64,000 nt of DNA, taken from NCBI GenBank assembly GCA_021405325.1, contig QWII01000002.1, positions 124,001 to 188,000 on the forward strand. The letters run 5' to 3'. The stretch is from Caldilinea sp. CFX5. Lineage in GTDB: Bacteria; Chloroflexota; Anaerolineae; Caldilineales; Caldilineaceae. Position 1 is the first letter of the stretch, and each line of letters starts with the position of its first letter. A program made the position numbers and the translations under genes. The notes below the pieces were generated by a model. The model was not told the DNA's origin. It did not search any database and saw nothing but the letters and a program-made list of their open reading frames with translations. Below, one piece after another: positions 45,605 to 52,178 of this stretch.

Positions 45605-46849
45605 TCACCGCTTCGCCCACTCCTGCACCAAATTGACGCAAACCGCCGTCGCCTGGGCCATGTCTTGCACGCTGACCCACTCCATGGGGCCGTGGATGTT
45701 CTGCATCCCGGTGAAGAGATTGGGGGTGGGGACGCCCATTTCGGTCAGTTGCGAGCCGTCGGTGCCGCCGCGGGTCGTATCAAAGATCGGTTCGATACCG
45801 GCGGCGCGCATGGCGTTGACGGCCAGATCGACCGGGCGCATATCCTTCTCCAGCCAGTAACGCATGTTGCGGTATTGGGGCGTGATGGTACACTCGATCT
45901 GGGCGCGTGGTTCGGTGGCCGCCACCGCGTTGCAGACTGTGCGCACGAGTTCGCCGTGACTCGCCAACCCGGCCAGTTCAAAGTCGCGCAGGATGAATTG
46001 CAAGGTAGCGGCGCTGGCATCACCCTCTAATTTATAGACATGGATAAAACCGTCGCGCCCGCTGGTGGTGGCCGGGGTGCGTTTGTCCTGGGGCAGAAGG
46101 TCGATGATCTTGGCCGCCAGATGCAAGGCGTTGACCATGACACCGGTGGCATAACCGGGGTGGATCGAGACGCCGGTCACTTTAACCACCGCCTTGTCTG
46201 CCGAAAAGGTTTCGTAGGCCAGCTTGCCCACTTCGCCGCCATCGAGCGTATAGGCAAAGTCGGCGCGCAACGCCTTCAAGTCAATTTTGCGGATGCCGGC
46301 GCCGATCTCCTCGTCCGGGGTGAAACAGACCCGAATCTCGCCATGCGGAATCGACGGGTTCGCCAGCAGATGGGCCGCCATTGTCATAATGATGACTACC
46401 CCGGCCTTGTCGTCAGCGCCCAGAATGGTGTCGCCGCTGGCAGTGATGAGGGTATCGCCCAGCTTTTTCCCCAGGTAGGGGCTGACCGCCGGTGACAAAC
46501 TGAGCGTCGGGTCATCGGGGAAGGTGATGGGGGCGCCGTCATAGTTACGGTGGACACGCGGCTTGACCTGTGTGCCGCCAAAGTGATGCACCGTATCGAC
46601 ATGGGCCAGGAAGGCGATGGTCGGCACAGCGTGGCTGACTGTCGCCGGAATGGTCGCCATGACAAAGCCGGTGTCGGTCAGCTTGACATCACTGGCGCCC
46701 AGGCTGCGTAATTCTTCCGCCAGCAGCCGTTGCAGATCGAGTTGTTGTGGGGTGCTGGGGACAGTGGTGGATCGTTCGTCGCTGACCGTGTCCACCTGGA
46801 CATAGCGGATCAAGCGGCTTTCGAGATCAGAGAACCATTGTGTATTCAT
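45605..46849 (-). CDS. pepT: Peptidase T (M20 tripeptide aminopeptidase)
   Basis: A 414-residue dizinc aminopeptidase that releases N-terminal residues from tripeptides. Zinc ligands are visible in FLAHVDT, GADDKAGV, FTPDEEIGAG, YTLDGGEVG and QNIHGPMEW; the general-base glutamate is in TPDEE. The dimerisation domain (VSIHPGYATGVMVNAL) matches PepT rather than other M20 members. Length is typical. It is a single gene bounded by hairpins on both sides. Confidence 0.95.
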   Translation of the reverse strand: MNTQWFSDLESRLIRYVQVDTVSDERSTTVPSTPQQLDLQRLLAEELRSLGASDVKLTDTGFVMATIPATVSHAVPTIAFLAHVDTVHHFGGTQVKPRVHRNYDGAPITFPDDPTLSLSPAVSPYLGKKLGDTLITASGDTILGADDKAGVVIIMTMAAHLLANPSIPHGEIRVCFTPDEEIGAGIRKIDLKALRADFAYTLDGGEVGKLAYETFSADKAVVKVTGVSIHPGYATGVMVNALHLAAKIIDLLPQDKRTPATTSGRDGFIHVYKLEGDASAATLQFILRDFELAGLASHGELVRTVCNAVAATEPRAQIECTITPQYRNMRYWLEKDMRPVDLAVNAMRAAGIEPIFDTTRGGTDGSQLTEMGVPTPNLFTGMQNIHGPMEWVSVQDMAQATAVCVNLVQEWAKR

Positions 46850-46899
46850 CGGTTGTGACAGCGCTCCTTTACGCCAACAGTTGGTCTCTATTCAAGAAG

Positions 46900-46953
46900 A
46901 TCAAAGATTACGCAGATTCATTTTCTCATTTGGTAATCTGCGTAATCTTTGAT
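46900..46953. repeat. Perfect 19-bp inverted repeat
   Basis: ATCAAAGATTACGCAGATT (46900-46918) and its exact complement (46935-46953), with a 16-base loop. It lies in the divergent region between pepT and the helicase gene. Confidence 0.8.
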
Positions 46954-47033
46954 GGGTGAGTCAGTACAACATTTGTTATAATGATGCCTTTATTGTACCG
47001 GATCAACCGGTCTTTTCTGAAGTTGTTAATAGA

Positions 47034-47118
47034 TAGGAGTTACGCAGTTGACGGGCGCTACCAGAGACCTGTCAGGTTTGCGAAACCTGACAGGTCTTGT
47101 CCAACTGCGTAACTCCTA
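47034..47118. repeat. Double palindrome upstream of the UPF1-like helicase gene
   Basis: Outer arms TAGGAGTTACGCAGTTG (47034-47050) and its complement (47102-47118) surround an inner perfect hairpin AGACCTGTCAGGTTT-GCG-AAACCTGACAGGTCT (47065-47097). It sits 16 bp before the start of the helicase gene, so it would lie in its leader. Confidence 0.85.
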
Positions 47119-47134
47119 ATAGAATCAGGTGCGT

Positions 47135-49105
47135 ATGAACCCAGGAGATGCCGTCTGCCAATCCCACTTTCGCCGATTGGCGGCGTTGCTGGCCAGCGAG
47201 GTCAAAGCGGAAAATGAACAATTGCAGCAGCAGGTGCAACGGCTGGCGCCGGCAGCGGCCGAAGCGACCGGCAACAGCCTGATCGGCCTGACCATCCGTG
47301 ACGAGGTGGCGGGGCTGGGCGGGCGGGTGTTGGTGACGCTGGGTAAGCGCAACCAGCAACTGGACCTGCCCTGGACGCGCTTGCGGGTCGGCGCGCCGGT
47401 GCAATTGTCCGAAGAAAACGGGAACGCGACGCAAGGTTGGCGCGGGGTGGTGAGCCAGTTGCGCCGGGAAAGCATTCAGGTGGCGTTGCAACAGTGGCCG
47501 GAAGCGCAGAGCGACCGCCCCACCTTCCGCCTCGACCTGGCCGGCGATGAAATTGCCCATCAACGGGAAGCGGCGGCGCTGGCGGCGGCAGAAGGGGCCA
47601 AGGGAAATCGCCTGGCGGCGTTGCGGGCGGTTTTGTTGGGGGAAGCGCCGGCGCGCTTTCAGCCGGTCACGGCCCTGTCAGCGACGGCGGCTGATCTCAA
47701 TCCGTCACAGCAGGCGGCGATTGCCCATGCCCTGGCCGCCGACGATGTGGCGATTATTCATGGCCCGCCCGGCACCGGCAAAACGACCGCGGTGGCCGAG
47801 TTGATTCGCCAGGCAGTACAGGGGGGCGAAAAGGTCTTGGCTTGTGCGCCCAGCAACCTGGCGGTGGATAATATTTTTGAACGCTTGCTGGCGCTGCCCG
47901 AACTGGCGACCGGGGGGGCCGTTGTGCGCATTGGTCATCCGGCGCGTGTCTTGCCGGCGCTGCGTGACCAGACGCTCGATCTGCTGGTGGAAAATCACCC
48001 CGACATGAAGCTGGTGCGCAAGTTGACCAAAGAAGCGCACGCCTTGCGCGCCAGTGCCGGCAAATTTACGCGCGCCAAACCGGAACCAGGCGCCCGTCAG
48101 GAGCTACGCGCTGAAGCCAAAGCCATGTTGGCGGATGCGCGTCGTCTGGAAGAACAACTAGTGGAACGCATCTTTAGCGCCGCACGTGTGGTCTGCGCCA
48201 CTTTGACCGGGCTGGATGAGCGCCTGTTGGGCCACTACCACTTTGACCGCTGTGTGATCGACGAGGCCGCCCAAAGCACCGAGCCGGGTTGCTGGATTCC
48301 CCTACGCTATAGCCGACGGCTGGTGCTGGCCGGCGACCACTGCCAGTTGCCGCCGACGATTCTGTCACAGGAAGCCGCCGCCGGTGGTTTGGGCGTCAGT
48401 TTGATGGAACGCTTGCTCCAACAAGCCGACAACGCAACAGCCCTGGCCCGTCAACTGGATGTGCAATACCGGATGCATCAACAGATTATGCGCTTTTCGT
48501 CGCAGAGCTTCTATGGGGGGATGCTGGTAGCCCACCCCACTGTCGCCAACCACTTATTGTGCGATCTGCCGGGCGTGACGGAAAGTGACCTGACCGCCAC
48601 ACCGGTTGCCTTTATCGACACTGCCGGCGCCGACTACAACGAAGCGTTGGAACCGGACGGCGAAAGCCGTTTTAATGAAGGGGAGGCGCAGGTGGTGCAG
48701 CGCAAGGTGGCGCAACTCTGTGAAGCCGGATTGGCGCCGACCCAAATTTCCATCATTTCACCCTACAGCGCCCAAGTGCGCCTCCTGCGCGACCGGTTGA
48801 AAGCGCAGGTTGACCAGGGCTTGGAAATCGGCAGCATCGACGGCTTCCAGGGGCGCGAAAATGAAGCCGTGATCATCGCCCTGGTGCGCAGCAACGATGA
48901 AGGAGAGATCGGCTTTCTGGCCGACACCCGGCGTATGAACGTGGCCCTGACCCGCGCCCGTCGTAAATTGATCGTTATCGGTGACAGCGCTACCATTGCC
49001 GGCCATCCCTTCTATGCCGACCTGCTGGCCTATTTTGACCGCATCAAGGCATACCATACGGTGTGGGAGGATCAGATGATTCAGGTGTGGCCTCGACCTG
49101 AATAG
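47135..49105 (+). CDS. UPF1/IGHMBP2-like superfamily 1 helicase
   Basis: A 656-residue SF1B helicase. An N-terminal region (about 1-180) holds a beta-barrel like that of IGHMBP2-type helicases (LGGRVLVTLGKRNQQLDLPW). The motor motifs follow: Walker [15 protein letters not shown] (near 210), motif Ia ACAPSNLAVDNIFERL, motif II VIDEAAQSTEP (DEAA), motif III AGDHCQLPPTI, motif IV QYRMHQQIM, motif V GSIDGFQGRENEAVII, motif VI RRMNVALTRARRKLIVIGD. The start is the ATG at 47135; GTG at 47129 is an alternative. It is a lone gene preceded by a double palindrome. Substrate (DNA or RNA) is unknown. Confidence 0.94.
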   Translation: MNPGDAVCQSHFRRLAALLASEVKAENEQLQQQVQRLAPAAAEATGNSLIGLTIRDEVAGLGGRVLVTLGKRNQQLDLPWTRLRVGAPVQLSEENGNATQGWRGVVSQLRRESIQVALQQWPEAQSDRPTFRLDLAGDEIAHQREAAALAAAEGAKGNRLAALRAVLLGEAPARFQPVTALSATAADLNPSQQAAIAHALAADDVAIIHGPPGTGKTTAVAELIRQAVQGGEKVLACAPSNLAVDNIFERLLALPELATGGAVVRIGHPARVLPALRDQTLDLLVENHPDMKLVRKLTKEAHALRASAGKFTRAKPEPGARQELRAEAKAMLADARRLEEQLVERIFSAARVVCATLTGLDERLLGHYHFDRCVIDEAAQSTEPGCWIPLRYSRRLVLAGDHCQLPPTILSQEAAAGGLGVSLMERLLQQADNATALARQLDVQYRMHQQIMRFSSQSFYGGMLVAHPTVANHLLCDLPGVTESDLTATPVAFIDTAGADYNEALEPDGESRFNEGEAQVVQRKVAQLCEAGLAPTQISIISPYSAQVRLLRDRLKAQVDQGLEIGSIDGFQGRENEAVIIALVRSNDEGEIGFLADTRRMNVALTRARRKLIVIGDSATIAGHPFYADLLAYFDRIKAYHTVWEDQMIQVWPRPE

Positions 49106-49123
49106 AGACCGCTGGCTTCACTT

Positions 49124-49152
49124 TGGCATTCAGTGAAAGAGGTGGTATACTG
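49124..49152 (+). promoter_or_regulatory. Promoter of the LRR gene
   Basis: -35 TTGGCA (49124-49129), 17-bp spacer, -10 TATACT (49147-49152), each 5 of 6 to consensus. The gene begins at 49208 with AAAGGA upstream. Confidence 0.65.
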
Positions 49153-49207
49153 GTAATACAAATTACAATTATACTCTCTTCCCAAACACATCTGCGTAAA
49201 GGATGCT

Positions 49208-50536
49208 ATGCGCGCGCTCTTCCTGTTGGCGATCACGTTGTTCGTTGGCGCACTCTTTGGCCAAGCGGGCTATGCTCAGCCGGCGCAAGCCACGGCGGTC
49301 GCCGCGTTTGATTGTGCTACGGTTAGTGAAATTCCCCGTGATGAATGCAAAGCGTTAGCGGCCCTCTACACGAGCGGCAATGGCGTCAACTGGCGCAACC
49401 AGACCGGCTGGCTGGCGACAACGACCCCGTGCCAATGGGCCGGCGTCCGCTGTGAAGTTGGTCATGTGGTCGAATTGCGCCTGCCCAACAACAATCTCGC
49501 CGGCGCCGTCCCGACCAACTTTGGCTACTTGCCCTGGTTGCGCGTTCTGGATCTGAATGATAATGCCATTACCAGCTTGCCGGCCAAAGTCGGTGATCTG
49601 GCGCAGTTGCAGGCGCTGGCGCTACGGGGCAACCAGCTCATCACCATCACCGCCAAAATCGGGAAGTTAAGCCAACTTGTCGAACTGGATCTGAGCGGGA
49701 ACGGGTTGACCGCCTTTCCCGGCGAGGCGAGCAATCTGCTCAATTTGGTCAAGCTGCATCTCAACCACAATGCGCTGCCCAAATTGCCGGCGGAAATCGG
49801 CAACTTGATCAAGTTGCAGGAGCTAAACCTGAGCGCCAACCAGTTGAACGCCATCCCCGGCGAAGTAGGAACGCTGACCAAGTTGTTGGCGCTGCGGCTG
49901 GATTACAACCGCCTGACCACCCTCCCCGCCGAGATCAGCCACCTGCACAAGCTACAGGTCTTGACCCTTCACAATAACGCCTTGACCGCGCTGCCCCTGG
50001 AAGTCGCCAAACTCAATGACCTGCGCTTCTTCACCCTCTCCCATAACCCTGGCCTCACCGGCGCTTTGCCCGACGGCTGGCGCGACATGACCCAGTTGAC
50101 CACCTTCTGGTTTGACAACACCAACCTCTGCGAACCGCAAACACCCCCTTTTCAGAAGTGGTTGCAAGCGATTCCGGATCTCAAGCGCTCCGGTTTGGTC
50201 TGTCGCTATACCTATACGGCTGCGTTTACCGTGGTGACGCCCGGTGACCTCTTTACCCTGTTGGGGACAAACTTCAGCGCCGCCAGACCCTTGCCGCTAC
50301 TGGTGAATGGGGTGAATGTCGGCTTGATCCAAACCGACAGCGCAGGAAATTTTGCTGTTGTCTTGGACACCCGCAATCTGCCCGCCGGCGCCCATGTTGC
50401 TCTGATGACCGATGACAGCGCTGATGCCTTGCTGGTGATCCAGCCCGGCGCCCAACCCGGCGCTCCCGTGATCACGTTGCCGGCGAATGCGCTATGGGTG
50501 GCGAAACTTTATCTGCCGACGGCGCAGCAGCCGTAA
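49208..50536 (+). CDS. Secreted leucine-rich-repeat protein
   Basis: A 442-residue exported protein. The signal peptide is about residues 1-28 (LFLLAITLFVGALFGQAGYA). The next part (ECKALAALYTSGNGVNWRNQ, TPCQWAGVRCEVGHVVEL) is the N-terminal cap found before LRRs in plant-type and bacterial LRR proteins. About nine 23-residue repeats follow (LPAKVGDLAQLQALALRGNQ, LKLHLNHN-type units), then a beta-rich domain (FTVVTPGDLFTLLGTNFSAA). The tail reads AKLYLPTAQQP, close to the LYLP tails of the giant proteins. It probably mediates surface adhesion or peptide binding. It converges with the CHAT gene across an inverted repeat. Confidence 0.88.
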   Translation: MRALFLLAITLFVGALFGQAGYAQPAQATAVAAFDCATVSEIPRDECKALAALYTSGNGVNWRNQTGWLATTTPCQWAGVRCEVGHVVELRLPNNNLAGAVPTNFGYLPWLRVLDLNDNAITSLPAKVGDLAQLQALALRGNQLITITAKIGKLSQLVELDLSGNGLTAFPGEASNLLNLVKLHLNHNALPKLPAEIGNLIKLQELNLSANQLNAIPGEVGTLTKLLALRLDYNRLTTLPAEISHLHKLQVLTLHNNALTALPLEVAKLNDLRFFTLSHNPGLTGALPDGWRDMTQLTTFWFDNTNLCEPQTPPFQKWLQAIPDLKRSGLVCRYTYTAAFTVVTPGDLFTLLGTNFSAARPLPLLVNGVNVGLIQTDSAGNFAVVLDTRNLPAGAHVALMTDDSADALLVIQPGAQPGAPVITLPANALWVAKLYLPTAQQP

Positions 50537-50545
50537 GCAACAGGG

Positions 50546-50605
50546 ATTGGGTGATTCGGTGATTGATCTGGGCCTGCTGAACGCACAATCACCGAATCAC
50601 CCAAT
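50546..50605. repeat. Perfect 19-bp inverted repeat between convergent genes
   Basis: ATTGGGTGATTCGGTGATT (50546-50564) and its complement (50587-50605). The right arm covers the last codons and stop of the CHAT gene. Confidence 0.8.
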
Positions 50606-51190
50606 TACCAGCCGTACTTGCGCTGGGTCCGCCTTGCCCAGCAACTGGGGATGGTTGGTCGGCGCAAAGTTGTGCAGATCGAGTTGGCTTTTGCCCAGTT
50701 CAAAGGCGGTTTCGACGGTGCGCCCATAGGCCAGGGCGCGGTAGAAGGCGGTGGCGAATTGGCGCGCCGCCACATCCTCAATTTCAGCGGGCAGACCGAT
50801 GACACAGTCAATATGCTCGGCAATGGCGGCGGCCTGTGGCGCTGAATAGCAGGCGTTGAGAACCACACAGCGAATGTTGTCCTTGAGCAGGCGAAAGAGG
50901 GTGGTCAGCGCGGCGGCGGGAATGGCGACCGCCTGCCCCTGTTCAGCTTGGAGTTGCAGTTCGTGACGGTCGCTGCCGTGGCCGCTAAAGTGGACGATCT
51001 GGGGTTGATAGCGCAGGAGCCGTTCCTGCAAATCAGCCAGCCGTAGCGCCACCTGGGGGCGCAGGTCAAAGCGTTCGCGAAAGGCGCCCTGCTGCATCGC
51101 CTGGTCAATGGCGCGCATCTCTTCGTCAATTTGCAACCGGGGCAGATCGACTGGGTTGGCGGCGAGCAGGAGGAGGGTGATGGGGTCCAT
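50597..51190 (-). CDS. CHAT-domain caspase-like protease
   Basis: A 197-residue single-domain protein. The catalytic histidine is His71 in HFSGHGSD and the catalytic cysteine is Cys114 in VVLNACYS, the diagnostic CHAT dyad. The C-terminal part (IGLPAEIEDVAARQFATAFY) is the conserved core following the active site. I choose the ATG at 51190, which has AAGGAG seven bases upstream; longer frames to 51286 add an unconserved lead. CHAT proteases are effectors in caspase-like cell-death and defence systems, often under STAND NTPases. Here two STAND genes lie a few kilobases away on the same strand, but not in the same operon. Confidence 0.9.
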   Translation of the reverse strand: MDPITLLLLAANPVDLPRLQIDEEMRAIDQAMQQGAFRERFDLRPQVALRLADLQERLLRYQPQIVHFSGHGSDRHELQLQAEQGQAVAIPAAALTTLFRLLKDNIRCVVLNACYSAPQAAAIAEHIDCVIGLPAEIEDVAARQFATAFYRALAYGRTVETAFELGKSQLDLHNFAPTNHPQLLGKADPAQVRLVIG

Positions 51191-51248
51191 AGGGTTGCTC
51201 CTTGTGGTTGAATGAATACAAAAGAGTTTTCCACTTTCTGCTGCTAGA

Positions 51249-51277
51249 TTGCATTTTGCTCTTATCTTCAGTATACT
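51249..51277 (+). promoter_or_regulatory. Candidate promoter, leaderless, for the small toxin-like gene
   Basis: -35 TTGCAT (51249-51254, weak), 17-bp spacer, -10 TATACT (51272-51277). The ATG at 51285 begins seven bases after the -10, so the message would be leaderless, as at 5135. Confidence 0.45.
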
Positions 51278-51284
51278 ACAAGCC

Positions 51285-51461
51285 ATGCGATGGGAAGTCT
51301 ACGACCGGTATGGCAACAAGATCTATATGACCGAGGAACGTTGGCAACATGCACTGGAGAAACGCCCCTGGTTGGCGGATTATCTGGATGATATACTGAC
51401 GACGATCCGCCGTGGTCGCCGCGAGCAAGATCCGCTTAACCCACGCAAGTATAAGTATTAA
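51285..51461 (+). CDS. Small toxin-like protein, possibly truncated
   Basis: A 58-residue protein (MRWEVYDRYGNKIYMTEERW, then DDILTTIRRGRREQDPLNP). The pattern resembles the N-terminal half of small RelE/barnase-like nuclease families usually about 100 residues long, which continue with a beta-strand half after a KY(Y/R)Y segment. Here the frame stops exactly there (PRKYKY), so the C-terminal half is missing. It lies nine bases before a DUF2283 gene; such pairs are common in cyanobacteria and Chloroflexota. The nuclease assignment is tentative. Confidence 0.6.
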   Translation: MRWEVYDRYGNKIYMTEERWQHALEKRPWLADYLDDILTTIRRGRREQDPLNPRKYKY

Positions 51462-51470
51462 GGTACAGCA

Positions 51471-51860
51471 ATGACGGTTGAACAGTATGCCTACGATGAA
51501 GAGGGGGACGTCCTTGATGTCTACTTTGTGGAAAATCGTCCCGCTTGGACCATCGAGTTAACGCCAAACATCCTAATTAGCATTGACCGTGCGGGACGTC
51601 AGGTTGTTAGTTTGACCCTACTCGACTACACCGAGTTGAGCCGCCGCACCGAGTGGGGGCCACGCAGTTTTCCCATTACGGGGTTGGCCGGCTTGCCTTT
51701 TGCCGAACGCGATCTGGTTCTCCAGATTCTCAATTCGCCGCCCGTAAACCGCTGGTTGGATGTGTCCTCCGTGCAGACGCTGCCCGATTCCCCCTTCGCT
51801 GTGACCCACCTGGAGCCGCCGCCACCTGCCGTCGCCGCGTTGATTCCGGCGCTGGCTTGA
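51471..51860 (+). CDS. DUF2283-family protein
   Basis: A 129-residue protein. Residues 1-60 (YDEEGDVLDVYFVENRPAWT, LISIDRAGRQVVSLTLLDYT) match DUF2283, small beta-rich proteins usually paired with RelE-like or nuclease-like partners and probably acting as antitoxins. The remaining 60 residues extend the fold and end in a Pro/Ala-rich tail. It is the second gene of a two-gene operon with the small toxin-like gene. The antitoxin role is inferred from pairing. Confidence 0.75.
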   Translation: MTVEQYAYDEEGDVLDVYFVENRPAWTIELTPNILISIDRAGRQVVSLTLLDYTELSRRTEWGPRSFPITGLAGLPFAERDLVLQILNSPPVNRWLDVSSVQTLPDSPFAVTHLEPPPPAVAALIPALA

Positions 51861-51909
51861 GCCGTTGACGCACACACGATGGTGGCTACAGACTTGTAAC
51901 AAAAATGCC

Positions 51910-51981
51910 ATAGCGTGCCGGGGAAAGGCCAGACGTGGTTTCTATAACCGGCTTGTTCCTGGCCTTTCCCCGGCACGCTAT
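51910..51981. repeat. Perfect 22-bp inverted repeat between DUF2283 and STAND genes
   Basis: ATAGCGTGCCGGGGAAAGGC plus CA (51910-51931) and its complement (51960-51981), 28-base loop. The rest of 51861-52142 has no gene but contains GC-rich hairpins and the conserved block at 52106-52142. Confidence 0.8.
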
Positions 51982-52105
51982 AGCACCCTTCCCAGCAGAC
52001 TTGTGTTTTTGCGAAAAAAATTTCGCGCGGCGCCTTCGGCGCCAATGGATGCTGGGGGGAACCCCCAGAGGGCAGCGCGCAGAGGTTTTCAGAGGCCAGC
52101 GGCGC

Positions 52106-52178
52106 CGTCGTCCAGCGATGGCGCCTTGCGCCCGCGATGCGATCAAAGGCCGGGGGCACGCACCACCCGAAACCCGAC
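52106..52178 (-). other. Candidate initiation-of-mutagenic-homology block, copy 1
   Basis: The last 12 codons of the STAND/FGE gene plus 37 bp beyond its stop. It matches 56141-56213 with three or four mismatches over 73 bp, including 43 consecutive identical bases (52113-52155). Conservation of untranslated sequence after the stop is unusual and fits the 3' end of a DGR variable region. A hairpin (CTGGGGG-TT-CCCCCCAG, near 52056) follows about 50 bp downstream. Confidence 0.6.
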
